Part shown: positions 33,480 to 42,488 of the stretch, one piece after another
Layout: every line of letters starts with the position of its first letter
Numbering within the stretch: position 1 is the first letter of the stretch
Notes under the pieces: generated by a model
Database searches by the model: none
What the model was told of the DNA's origin: nothing
The model's input: only the letters and a program-made list of their open reading frames with translations
Origin: Acidipila rosea
GTDB taxonomy: Bacteria; Acidobacteriota; Terriglobia; Terriglobales; Acidobacteriaceae
Assembly (NCBI RefSeq): GCF_004339725.1
Contig: NZ_SMGK01000002.1
Span: 434,001 to 498,000, forward strand
Direction of reading: 5' to 3'
DNA: 64,000 nucleotides
Translations under genes and position numbers: made by a program

Positions 33480-35945
33480 TTACATCAGGCTCACAGCATC
33501 CACATCCACAATCAGGTTCCTGCGTGGAATCCCTATCGCCTCGGCATGGGCGAGTGCGGCACGCAGTGTCCGGCTCAGGCTCTGTCTCTGCTCCGCCTTC
33601 AGGATCAGGTGGAAGCGATAGATTCGCTTGATCTTCGAGATGGGCGCAGCCGCAGGCCCCAGCACCCTTATCCGGTCAAGAGGGGTCGCGGCGAACCACT
33701 TCCCCAGCGCTGCAGCCCAACCGGCAGCCTCTTCGAGATGCGGGCTCTGAATCAGCACATTCGCCAGCGAGCCAAATGGAGGGTAGTGGGTCCAGCGGCG
33801 CATCTTCATCTCCCGCGCCACAAAGGCGTGGAAGTCATGCTTGGCGGCGGTCTGAATTGCGTAGTGGTCCTGGTGATAGGTCTGCACCAGCACCCGGCCC
33901 GGCAGGTTGCCTCTGCCCGCGCGGCCTGACACCTGCGTCAGCAGCTGAAATACCCGCTCTGCCGCGCGAAAATCCGGCAGCCCCAGTGCATGGTCAGCGC
34001 CCACCACTCCTACCAGCGTGACCCCGTGTATGTCGTGGCCCTTGGCGATCATCTGCGTGCCGACCAGCAGGTTGATCTCTCCAGAATGGAGCCTCATCAG
34101 CAGCCGTTCCATATCATGCCGCCCGCGAACCGTGTCGCGATCCATACGCCCGATGCGGGCGCCGGGGAATATCTCCTGCAGCCGCTCCTCGCCCTGTTGC
34201 GAGCCGGCGCCGAGGTAGTAGAGGTGCTCGCTCTCGCAATTGGGGCAAATCTTGGGAACGGTGCGCTTGTAGCCGCAATAGTGGCACTCCAGCCGCTGCC
34301 CAACATGCGCACGGTCGTCTTCGCTGATCGAGGGCTTGTGGTATGTCAGCGAAATCGCGCAATTCTCGCACTGCAGCTTTTCGCCGCAGGCGCGGCACAG
34401 CACCACGAAGGAATAGCCGCGCCGGTTGAGCAGGATAATCGCCTGCTCTCCACGGTCGAGCGTCTGCTGCGTCTGCTCGATCAGCGCGCGCGCAAAGAGC
34501 TGCTCCTGCCCCGTCTCCTGGAATTCGCGGCGCATGTCCACCAACTCCACTTCCGGGAGGGGGCGATTGTTCACCCGCTGGTGCAGCTCGATGCGCGCAT
34601 ATTTGCCCGTCTCCGAGTTGTGCCAGCTCTCGAGCGACGGCGTTGCGGAGCCGAGCACCACCGTTGCCGCACAGAACTTTGCCCGCATTACCGCCACGTC
34701 GCGCGCATGGTAGCGCGGCATCTCCTCCTGTTTGTAGCTGGAGTCGTGCTCTTCATCGACGACAATCAGGCCCAGCTTCGTGACCGGCGCAAAGATCGCC
34801 GACCGGGTTCCGACCACGATCCGCGCCTCGCCTCTGCGGATACGATGCCACTGCTCGGCGCGCTCCTCCGGCGTCAGGGCCGAGTGCAGCAGCGCCACCT
34901 CCGGGCCAAACTCCGCATGCAGCTGCGCCGCCATTGCCGGGGTGAGGCCGATCTCAGGCACCAGCAGAATGGCCGACTGGCCCCAATCGAGCGCATGGCG
35001 CATCGCTGCCAGGTAAACCGCGGTCTTGCCCGAGCCCGTGACACCGTGCAGCAGCAGCGGCCTGAACTCGCCGGTTACGACCGCTGAAGTAATGGAATCA
35101 AAAGCAGCCTGCTGCGCCACGTTCAGGGTATGCTTGCCGCGCCCGCCCTGGCCCAGACCCGTCAGGTGAAATTCGGCGGCCCGCTCCTCGATGCGCACCA
35201 GTTCCCTCTTGACCAGCGTTCCGAGGGTTGAGTCCGGCAGCTCCAGCCGCTTCAGCTCCGCGACAGGCAGCTCGCCGTTCGCCCCCGCCAGCTCCGCCAG
35301 GATCGTCTGCTGATTTTCATTGAGTTTCGGCAGACGCGTTTCGGGAACGAGCACTGCCCAGCGCACCAGCCGTCGCGCATCCCGCGATTCGGCCTCTGTC
35401 TCCCGCGCCAGCCATTTCTTGCGAACCATGCCCGTCAGCAGCTCTCGGGTGGCCGCGGCCGACCGGCGCAGCGCGGCAAAGGTTGCGGCTTCGCCATCTT
35501 CCAGCCGGTTGAGGATCGCGTATTCCGCATCCTGGTCTTCAGGGGATTTCCGCGAGCGACGCGACGAGCCCTTTACCGCTCCGTCGTAGAGAGCCTGCCG
35601 GCCAGCTTCGGTGATGCGATAAAGAACGCGCTGCCGCACCTCCGCCATAAGCGGCAGCATTGTGCGCAGCACCTCGCCGAGCGGCGCGAGGTAGTAGCTC
35701 GCAATCCACACGGCGAGCTTCATTAACTCGTCTGAAATGATGGGCTCACGATCGAGAAGCGCGAGCAGCGGCTTGGTTTCGAAGGTAGGCGCTTCTTCAT
35801 AGACGCGCGTCACCACACCTGCCATTTTTTCACTGCGAAAGGGCACCAGGACGCGGGAGCCGGCAGACGGCGCTTCACCGTTGACCGCGTAGGTAAAGAC
35901 GCGATCAAGGGGTACCGGAAGCGCTACATCGCAATAACCGCTCAT
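33480..35945 (-). CDS. priA: Primosomal protein N' (replication restart helicase)
   Basis: An 821-residue PriA, which reloads the replisome at stalled forks. An N-terminal 3' DNA-end-binding domain (ALPVPLDRVFTYAVNG) is followed by a winged helix and the helicase core. The core has Walker A GVTGSGKTAVYL, the DEEH box (VVDEEHDSSYKQEE) and GSATPSLES. It holds a zinc-binding insert of paired cysteines (CRACGEKLQCENCAISL, CHYCGYKRTVPKICPNC), then QVSGRAGRG and a C-terminal domain. Its length is near the upper end of the family because of an extra charged region at about residues 130-200 (GSSRRSRKSPEDQDAE). Confidence 0.96.
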   Translation of the reverse strand: MSGYCDVALPVPLDRVFTYAVNGEAPSAGSRVLVPFRSEKMAGVVTRVYEEAPTFETKPLLALLDREPIISDELMKLAVWIASYYLAPLGEVLRTMLPLMAEVRQRVLYRITEAGRQALYDGAVKGSSRRSRKSPEDQDAEYAILNRLEDGEAATFAALRRSAAATRELLTGMVRKKWLARETEAESRDARRLVRWAVLVPETRLPKLNENQQTILAELAGANGELPVAELKRLELPDSTLGTLVKRELVRIEERAAEFHLTGLGQGGRGKHTLNVAQQAAFDSITSAVVTGEFRPLLLHGVTGSGKTAVYLAAMRHALDWGQSAILLVPEIGLTPAMAAQLHAEFGPEVALLHSALTPEERAEQWHRIRRGEARIVVGTRSAIFAPVTKLGLIVVDEEHDSSYKQEEMPRYHARDVAVMRAKFCAATVVLGSATPSLESWHNSETGKYARIELHQRVNNRPLPEVELVDMRREFQETGQEQLFARALIEQTQQTLDRGEQAIILLNRRGYSFVVLCRACGEKLQCENCAISLTYHKPSISEDDRAHVGQRLECHYCGYKRTVPKICPNCESEHLYYLGAGSQQGEERLQEIFPGARIGRMDRDTVRGRHDMERLLMRLHSGEINLLVGTQMIAKGHDIHGVTLVGVVGADHALGLPDFRAAERVFQLLTQVSGRAGRGNLPGRVLVQTYHQDHYAIQTAAKHDFHAFVAREMKMRRWTHYPPFGSLANVLIQSPHLEEAAGWAAALGKWFAATPLDRIRVLGPAAAPISKIKRIYRFHLILKAEQRQSLSRTLRAALAHAEAIGIPRRNLIVDVDAVSLM

Positions 35946-36028
35946 ACCTCACCTGAGACTAACAAAAGGCGCAACCTTGCTGCGCCCTTCCGGGTCTAAG
36001 GGATATAGTTCCCCCCCGGCTCAACCAG

Positions 36029-37225
36029 ATGATTCACTTTCCCAAGCTGCAGCGGCAGCCCGAACTCGATGCACTGCGCGGCCTCTTCCTCGTCTGGATG
36101 ACGCTGACCCATCTGCCGACGCGTTTCAGCGACATTGTGAACCAGCCGATCGGCTTTGTAACGTCGGCAGAGGGCTTCGTGTTCATGTCGGCGCTGCTGG
36201 TCAGCCGCATCTATATCCGCAAGGCGCATGAGGACAGAGACGGCCTGCGTGCGCATCTGTGGAAGCGCGCGCTCAAGATCTACGGCTATCACCTGCTCCT
36301 GCTGACGCTCGCCTTCACGGTCGTTGCCGGATATGCGGTCACTACCCATCGCGCGGCTATCTACAACCTGCTTAACTTCTACATCGCGCATCCGGTCGTT
36401 GCCATTCTGGGGTCACTGCTGCTGCTCTACTGCCCGCCGCTGCTGGACATTCTGCCGATGTATGTCATCTTCCTTGCAGGCACGCCATTTGTGCTGTCAG
36501 TGGCGATCCGGTGGAGCTGGAATCGCGTGCTGGCCCTCAGCGGGCTCGTCTGGCTGCTGGCCCAGTTCGGGTTGCGCGACGTGGTGCACAACGTCGTGGT
36601 GCGCGCTACGCATCTACCCATTCCGCTGCAGGAAACGGGCGCCTTCGATCTCTTTGCCTGGCAGGGTGTGTGGATCGCCGGACTATGGCTGGGCGCGCGT
36701 TCGGCAGAAGGAACCTTGCCGCTCAAGCTCGTTCCCCGCTGGGCGGTGGCGCTCTCAGCCGCGGCCTGTGTCTTCTTCATCGGCGTGCGCTACGGATGGC
36801 TTGGAACGCAGCTTACGGAGCAGGCGCTGGCCATCCAGGTGGACAAGTGGCACATCGGCCCGTTGCGCGTGCTCAATCTTGTCGCGTTCACGATTGTGTT
36901 CTATCGACTGCGCAAATATGTAGTGAAAATGGTGGCGCGGGAGCCTTTTCTGACGCTGGGGAAGGCTTCGCTGCAGGTTTTCTGCGCGCACCTTTTCTTT
37001 GTTTTTTTCGGGCTGGCGCTGCTCTATAACGACATTCCGGAGCTACATGGAATGCATGCGCTGGGGCTGCTGATCGTCACATTTGTGGGGCTGCTGCTGG
37101 TCGCGGCACAGGTGGTGCGGAGCAAAAAACTGGCGAAGCAAAAGGCCACTCTTAAAGCCGAAAAATTGGAGCAAAAAAGGGTCGAAATGACCAATTCCGA
37201 GCTCAAAATCATCGCCGAACGATAA
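36029..37225 (+). CDS. OpgC-like integral membrane protein
   Basis: A 398-residue membrane protein with about ten hydrophobic segments. It resembles the OpgC family, related to acyltransferase 3 proteins that succinylate periplasmic glucans. The N-terminal QPELDALRGLFLVWMTLTHL and the following SAEGFVFMSALLVSRIY are the typical OpgC opening. The C-terminus is a basic, Lys-rich coiled tail (about 365-398). No glucan synthesis genes (opgG/H) are nearby, so the acceptor is unknown. It is a single gene; an AT-rich hairpin overlaps its stop codon. Confidence 0.8.
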   Translation: MIHFPKLQRQPELDALRGLFLVWMTLTHLPTRFSDIVNQPIGFVTSAEGFVFMSALLVSRIYIRKAHEDRDGLRAHLWKRALKIYGYHLLLLTLAFTVVAGYAVTTHRAAIYNLLNFYIAHPVVAILGSLLLLYCPPLLDILPMYVIFLAGTPFVLSVAIRWSWNRVLALSGLVWLLAQFGLRDVVHNVVVRATHLPIPLQETGAFDLFAWQGVWIAGLWLGARSAEGTLPLKLVPRWAVALSAAACVFFIGVRYGWLGTQLTEQALAIQVDKWHIGPLRVLNLVAFTIVFYRLRKYVVKMVAREPFLTLGKASLQVFCAHLFFVFFGLALLYNDIPELHGMHALGLLIVTFVGLLLVAAQVVRSKKLAKQKATLKAEKLEQKRVEMTNSELKIIAER

Positions 37226-37251
37226 TAATTATCACCTGATAATCATTATCG
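37220..37251. terminator. AT-rich hairpin overlapping the OpgC-like stop codon
   Basis: CGATAATAATTATC and GATAATCATTATCG form a 14-bp stem with one mismatch and a 4-base loop. It lies between two convergent genes. The stem is AT-rich with no U-tract, so it may be a weak terminator or a transcript-end stabiliser. Confidence 0.5.
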
Positions 37252-37269
37252 CCCGGCGGATGGTTTCAG

Positions 37270-38856
37270 CTACTTCTTCCAGGCCTGCTGGAGGAAGAGG
37301 TAGCGGTCGCGATGACGGTTAGGACGTGCTCCCGGCTCGGGGCTGAGGTGCATGACCTGCCAGTCGCCCTGGGAGTTGTACTGCGGCCAGTCGGGCGCCC
37401 CTGCGCCGTTGGGGTTGCCGGTCTTGGCGAAGTTGGTCCAGTAGGTCTGCATGAGGTCGGAGAGCTTGTAGTCCTCCGGCCGCCACTTGGCGTCCTTGCG
37501 GGAGTCGAGGGTGCCGAAGACGTACTCTATGTCATCCGAGTGGAAGGCGCCCATCTCCGGGGAATGGAAAAAGTCTCCGGGAGATGGCAGATCGAAGCGG
37601 TAGCGGTAGACGGGTGAAGCGCCGTTGTTGACCTGCGCCTCGAGCCATGCCCAGGTGGAGAAGGCGATGAAGCGGTCGCCTGCGAAATCCTCCTCGACGC
37701 GCATCAGGTCTTCCTGCTGGTTGACTGCATAGGCGTGCAGAAAGTCGACGGAGCGGGGACCGAAGTCCTTTTCAGCCTGCTCCCGCATGCTTTCCGAGGT
37801 TGGCTTGACCTTCGCCATGGAAACGGAGGCCTTCTGCTCATCCATGTTCCAACCGGCGAGCAGAGGGACATGGGCCTGCTTGCCTGCGGCGTAAATCTCC
37901 TCCGGAGACTGCGGCAGAAACTGGCCGTCGATGTTGGGCCAGAAGAGGCGGAAGCCATCTGCGCGGCCACGGCCTGCCATCTTCATCAACTCCTCGGCAG
38001 GGATGGCGCGAAGGTCGGCCAGGCTGGCCTTGCCAATCTCCTTGCGGGCGAAGTTTTCATCCTGCTGCTCGCTGACGTCGAGGGAGGAAAACGATGAGCC
38101 GATATTGCCCAGCGCGCCGCCGCTCTCACCCATGGCGCGTGCGAAGAGACCCTGCGCCATCGGAGAGGCCATCTGCGCGCTGACGGAGATCGATCCGGCG
38201 GATTCGCCGAAGATGGTCACCTTGGAGGGATCGCCGCCGAATGCGGCGATGTTCTTCTTTACCCACTGGAGTGCGGCCACCTGGTCCATGAGGCCATAGT
38301 TGCCGGCGGCGTGGTGCGAGGACTCTGACGCCAGCTCCGGCAGCGCGAAGAAGCCGAAGATGCCGAGCCGATAATTCATAGATACGACAATGACGCCCTT
38401 GTGCGCGAGATGCTCACCATCCTGCCGCGCCTCAGAGGTGCCGCCGCCAGCGAAGCCGCCGCCGTAGATCCAGACCATCACGGGAAGCTTGGCCTTCTTG
38501 TCTTTCGCAGGTGTCCAGACATTGAGCGTGAGGCAGTCTTCGCTGGGGCCGGGATCGTGGAAGATCATGTCGGGAAAGACCAGCGGCTGCATGCAGTGAG
38601 AGCCGAAACTGGTGGCCTGACGGACGCCATGCCACTTCGCTGCCGGTTGCGGCGGCTTCCAGCGCAGCGGTCCGACGGGTGGCGCGGCAAAGGGTACACC
38701 GAGGAAGTCGCGCACCTGACCGTCGGAGGAGAGCTTGCCCTCAAGCTTGCCGGTGGCTGTCTTGACGCGAAGCTGATCGCCTGCATGCGCGCTGAGGGTG
38801 AGAGAGAGTGCCGCGATTACTGCTGCAGACAACCGATAACGGCTGAAAAAACTCAT
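37270..38856 (-). CDS. Secreted type-B carboxylesterase
   Basis: A 528-residue carboxylesterase/lipase-fold enzyme with a signal peptide (residues 1-25, ending AHA). The nucleophile elbow is FGESAGSIS (Ser near residue 215), the oxyanion region is YGGGFAGGGTS, and the EDCLTLNVWTP block is the family signature. The late segments GAFHSDDIEYVFG, which provides the catalytic His, and MQTYWTNFAKTGNPN are also typical. It hydrolyses ester bonds outside the cytoplasm. Its place 36 bp behind a GH3 glycosidase suggests removal of acyl groups from plant glycans, but the substrate is not shown by the sequence. Confidence 0.9.
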   Translation of the reverse strand: MSFFSRYRLSAAVIAALSLTLSAHAGDQLRVKTATGKLEGKLSSDGQVRDFLGVPFAAPPVGPLRWKPPQPAAKWHGVRQATSFGSHCMQPLVFPDMIFHDPGPSEDCLTLNVWTPAKDKKAKLPVMVWIYGGGFAGGGTSEARQDGEHLAHKGVIVVSMNYRLGIFGFFALPELASESSHHAAGNYGLMDQVAALQWVKKNIAAFGGDPSKVTIFGESAGSISVSAQMASPMAQGLFARAMGESGGALGNIGSSFSSLDVSEQQDENFARKEIGKASLADLRAIPAEELMKMAGRGRADGFRLFWPNIDGQFLPQSPEEIYAAGKQAHVPLLAGWNMDEQKASVSMAKVKPTSESMREQAEKDFGPRSVDFLHAYAVNQQEDLMRVEEDFAGDRFIAFSTWAWLEAQVNNGASPVYRYRFDLPSPGDFFHSPEMGAFHSDDIEYVFGTLDSRKDAKWRPEDYKLSDLMQTYWTNFAKTGNPNGAGAPDWPQYNSQGDWQVMHLSPEPGARPNRHRDRYLFLQQAWKK

Positions 38857-38892
38857 CGTGATATCGCCTTTCCTTCCTGGTTACGACAACTG

Positions 38893-41556
38893 TCAGCGGG
38901 GCAGCATCTGCGTGCCGGTGATCTCAAACATCTGGGTTGCGCCCATGGATGCATCCGCAGGCTGCGCGCCGCCAGCGAAGAGTGTATAGGAGCCGGGCAG
39001 AACCGCGCGATTGCCCTTCTCGTTGACCATGCTGAGCGAGCGCGGGCTGACGTCAAAGGAAACATGCTGCGTCTGGTGAGCACCGATGGAGATGCGCTTG
39101 AAGCCGACCAGCTTGCGCAGCGGGTTCGTAGGCGACGAGGGAGGTGTGAGGTAGAGCTGCGCCACCTCATCGCCGGGGACGCTGCTCGTGTTCTCTACAT
39201 CGAAGTCGACGTGGAGCCCCTGGCCTGCGGGCAGGCTGACGGTAGAGAGGTGGAGGTTCTGGTAGGTGAAGGTGGAATAGCTGAGCCCATAGCCAAAGCT
39301 GTAGAGGGGCTTCTGGGTGAAGTAGCGGTAGGTGCGCCCCTTCATGCTGTAGTCCTCAAACGCGGGCAGCTGATCGACCGACTGATAGACAGTGACAGGC
39401 AGACGGCCCGCGGGATTGACCTTGCCGCTCAGCACATCGGCGATGGCGGTGCCGCCGTTTTCACCGGGGTACCAGGCCTCAAGCAGAGCCTCGGCGTGAG
39501 TCGCGGTCCAGTCCACCGCAACTGCGCTGCCGCTGGTGAGGACGACGATGAGAGGCTTGCCGGTAGAAGCGACGGCCTCAAGCAGCTGCCGCTGGACGGC
39601 GGGGAGATTGATGTCCGTGCGATCTCCACCGGAGAAGCCGGGGATGTGGACCGGCATCTCCTCACCCTCCAGGTCAGGCGAGAGGCCGACGACGGCGATG
39701 ACCGCGTCCGCCTGCTTCGCGATATCCACGGCGCGAGCGCGGAGAGCCTCGACGGACGGCTGCCACTTGAGGGTGACGCCTGCCCCGAGAGTGCCGCCGG
39801 TGTGCGAATACTCCATGCGGAAGCGAACCGGGTTGGTGTTGGCGAATGGAACGGTGAAAGAGAACTTCTGCTTACGCAGGTCATTGTCGGGCGATGACAG
39901 CGCGGCAACCTGCTTGCCGTCGAAGAAGATTTTGTAAGAGGTGGTCCCGGCGCAGGGGAAGCACTGCTGCAGCTGCACCCGGAAGGTCTGCGTGCCGGCG
40001 GCGACGGGCTGGAACTGACCTCTCCAGCGAACGCTGAAGTCGTGAGCATCTCCAACGGAGAGCGGCGCGGCCTGATTCCAGTCAAAGTCGATGTGGCTAT
40101 CCTGCTGGGCGGAAGAGGCACCGGTGAGATCGCCGGTCTTGAAGTACTCGGCCTTGAGACCGCCGACGAAAGCGCTGCTGGGAACGACCAGCGGCAGCTC
40201 GGATACGCGCGGCGAGCCCTGCTCGTAAAGCACCTTGGTTCCCATAGCGGAGAAGGTCTTCTGGATGCCGGCGAGCGGAGTGACGGGGTGGCTGGGAACG
40301 CCGTTGTAGTTGCCCTCCAGAACGCGGCTGTCCTCAGCGTTGGGACCGATGACGGCCAGTGTCTTGATGGAGTGAGAGAGCGGCAGAGTGTGATTCTGAT
40401 TGCGAAGCAGGACGATGGACTCCTGCGCTGCCTTGAGCGAGACGGCGCTGTCGGCCTCGGTGTCATTCTGCGCTGGAGCGATGCGGGAGTAGGCGGTGGC
40501 GCCGGGCTTGTCAAAGAGGCCGAGAGCGTACCTGGCGGCAAAGAGCCGGGTGACGGCGCGATCGATATCCGCCTCGCTGATGAGCTTTTGATGGACGGCA
40601 TCAATGAGGCCGGAGTAAGCCGTGCCGCAGTCAAGATCAGTGCCCGCTTTGACGGCCAGCGCGGAAGCGTGGGCCGCGTCAGGCGAGAAGTGGTGTCCGA
40701 CTGCGCTGTACATGTCATCTACCGCATCGCAGTCTGACACAACGTAGCCCTTGAAGCCCCAGTCGCGACGGAGGGTATCGACGAGCAGCATGGTGTTGGC
40801 GCAGGCGGGTTGACCATTGACGCTGTTATAGGCGCACATGATCGAGTCCGACTTGCCCTCGGTGATGGCAGCGCGGAAGGCGGGCAGATAGGTATCTTCA
40901 AGATCGTGGGGCGACGGATCAATGTTGACCTTGTGGCGCGTGGACTCGGGGCCGCTGTGAACCGCGTAGTGCTTGGCGGTGGCGATGGTCTTGAACATGG
41001 AGGGGTCATTGCCCTGCAGCCCGGTGATGAAGGCGATGCCGAGACGGCCGGTCAGATACGGATCTTCACCATAGGTCTCCTGGCCGCGGCCCCAGCGCGG
41101 ATCGCGGAAGATGTTGATGTTCGGCGACCAGAAGTCGAGGCCGTGGAAGATGCTGTGATTGCCGGCAGCCTGTGCCTGGGCAAACTTGGCGCGCGCCTCG
41201 GTGGAGATGATGTCGGCCTCCTGATGCACGAGGCCGGTGTCCCAGGTGGCAGCCATGCCGATGGCCTGCGGAAAGACGGTTGCGTAGCCGGCCCGGGCGA
41301 CGCCGTGCAGCGCCTCGCTCCACCAGTCGTACTCGGGAATGCCGAGGCGCGGAATGGCAGCGGCGTGGTTCTTCATCTGCGAGACCTTTTCCTCAAGGGT
41401 CATGCGGGAGACGAGCTCGGCAGCGCGCTTCTCATACGACTGGCGCGACTGCTGATCAAGCGGCATGGAGGAGGCATTCTGAGCCAGGCAGGAGGTGGCG
41501 GTGAAAGAAAAAAGCGAAGCGGCGAGAAGGGTGCAGGCAGTCTTTATCATGAGCAT
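38893..41556 (-). CDS. Secreted GH3 glycosidase (beta-glucosidase/xylosidase type) with PA14 domain
   Basis: An 887-residue glycoside hydrolase family 3 enzyme. A signal peptide (ending CLAQ) comes first. It is followed by the TIM-barrel domain with the nucleophile Asp in YVVSDCDAVDDMYS and the motif IATAKHYAVHSGPEST, and the alpha/beta sandwich (VLEGNYNGVPS). A PA14 insert follows (about residues 440-590, beginning GGLKAEYFKTG), then the rest of the second domain and a C-terminal FnIII-like domain (VDFDVENTSSVPGDEVAQLY). The GH3-PA14 layout is known for beta-xylosidases and beta-glucosidases acting on plant oligosaccharides. It is the first gene of a pair with the carboxylesterase. An ATG at 41550 is an equally good start. 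Confidence 0.92.
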   Translation of the reverse strand: MLMIKTACTLLAASLFSFTATSCLAQNASSMPLDQQSRQSYEKRAAELVSRMTLEEKVSQMKNHAAAIPRLGIPEYDWWSEALHGVARAGYATVFPQAIGMAATWDTGLVHQEADIISTEARAKFAQAQAAGNHSIFHGLDFWSPNINIFRDPRWGRGQETYGEDPYLTGRLGIAFITGLQGNDPSMFKTIATAKHYAVHSGPESTRHKVNIDPSPHDLEDTYLPAFRAAITEGKSDSIMCAYNSVNGQPACANTMLLVDTLRRDWGFKGYVVSDCDAVDDMYSAVGHHFSPDAAHASALAVKAGTDLDCGTAYSGLIDAVHQKLISEADIDRAVTRLFAARYALGLFDKPGATAYSRIAPAQNDTEADSAVSLKAAQESIVLLRNQNHTLPLSHSIKTLAVIGPNAEDSRVLEGNYNGVPSHPVTPLAGIQKTFSAMGTKVLYEQGSPRVSELPLVVPSSAFVGGLKAEYFKTGDLTGASSAQQDSHIDFDWNQAAPLSVGDAHDFSVRWRGQFQPVAAGTQTFRVQLQQCFPCAGTTSYKIFFDGKQVAALSSPDNDLRKQKFSFTVPFANTNPVRFRMEYSHTGGTLGAGVTLKWQPSVEALRARAVDIAKQADAVIAVVGLSPDLEGEEMPVHIPGFSGGDRTDINLPAVQRQLLEAVASTGKPLIVVLTSGSAVAVDWTATHAEALLEAWYPGENGGTAIADVLSGKVNPAGRLPVTVYQSVDQLPAFEDYSMKGRTYRYFTQKPLYSFGYGLSYSTFTYQNLHLSTVSLPAGQGLHVDFDVENTSSVPGDEVAQLYLTPPSSPTNPLRKLVGFKRISIGAHQTQHVSFDVSPRSLSMVNEKGNRAVLPGSYTLFAGGAQPADASMGATQMFEITGTQMLPR

Positions 41557-41750
41557 GAGTCGGTTCCTGTTGCGCGACTCAGTGTATAACTTTTTCGATT
41601 TAGTGCGTAACCCGCCGCCGGATGGAGAAGGCCGGAGACTGGCCTTGTTCCGGCCAGGGGCGGCAGTTTCGCAACCTGGAACCGTGAGTGGAAATATTTC
41701 CTCTATTAGAATTAGGTTTTTCCGGGATTAGACTTTCTGTGTGAGGCGCT

Positions 41751-42488
41751 GTGCAGATCACGCTTTTCATTACGTGCTATAACGACACGCTGTTCCCTGA
41801 GACGGGGATCAGCGTGGTCCGGCTGCTCGAACGGCTCGGGCATGAGGTTGTCTTTCCGCTGGCGCAGACCTGCTGCGGACAGATGCACTACAACACCGGC
41901 TACCAGCAGGAGGCGCTGCCGCTGATGCGGCAGTTCGTGGAGACGTTCAGGAACGCGGAGACGATCTGCATCCCTTCGTCGTCGTGCGTGGCGATGATTC
42001 GCGACCACTACCCGAAGATGGCAGAGGCGAGCGGAGATGCGGCGCTGGCGGAGGAAGTGGCTGCGCTGCTGCCGCGCGTCTTTGAACTGACGGAGCTGCT
42101 GACGGATAAGCTGGGGCTCGAAGATGTCGGCGCCTACTATCCGCATCGCGTGACGTATCACGCGAGCTGCCACTCCCTGCGAGGACTGCAGCTTGGTGAC
42201 CGGCCGCTGCGGCTGCTGAGGAAAGTGCGCGGCATCGACCTGGTGGAGCTGGCGAATATCGACCAGTGCTGCGGCTTCGGCGGCACGTTTGCGGTGAAAA
42301 ACGGCGAGGTGTCAGCGGCGATGCTGGCGGAGAAGATGCGGTGCGTGGAGAACACGGGCGCGGAGATCTGCACGGCGGTCGACAACTCCTGCCTGATGCA
42401 CATCTTCGGAGGACTGCACCGGCAGCGGACGGGGATTCGCACGGTGCACCTGGCGGAGATCCTGGCATCGGACGGGAGCGGCGCATGA
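41751..42488 (+). CDS. lutA: Lactate utilization protein A (Fe-S / CCG-domain subunit)
   Basis: A 245-residue LutA/YkgE. It has two CCG domains that bind redox cofactors: CCGQMHYNTGY near residue 43 and CCGFGGTFAVKNGE near residue 175. With LutB and LutC it forms the L-lactate oxidation complex, feeding electrons to the respiratory chain. The start is a GTG at 41751. Its TGA overlaps the lutB ATG (ATGA), showing translational coupling. The family call is firm; specificity for L-lactate is by family. Confidence 0.93.
   Translation: MQITLFITCYNDTLFPETGISVVRLLERLGHEVVFPLAQTCCGQMHYNTGYQQEALPLMRQFVETFRNAETICIPSSSCVAMIRDHYPKMAEASGDAALAEEVAALLPRVFELTELLTDKLGLEDVGAYYPHRVTYHASCHSLRGLQLGDRPLRLLRKVRGIDLVELANIDQCCGFGGTFAVKNGEVSAAMLAEKMRCVENTGAEICTAVDNSCLMHIFGGLHRQRTGIRTVHLAEILASDGSGA

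Noticed and set aside
38401-39897. A 498-residue plus-strand ORF
   Set aside because: It is antisense to the carboxylesterase and GH3 genes, both of which have clear catalytic motifs.
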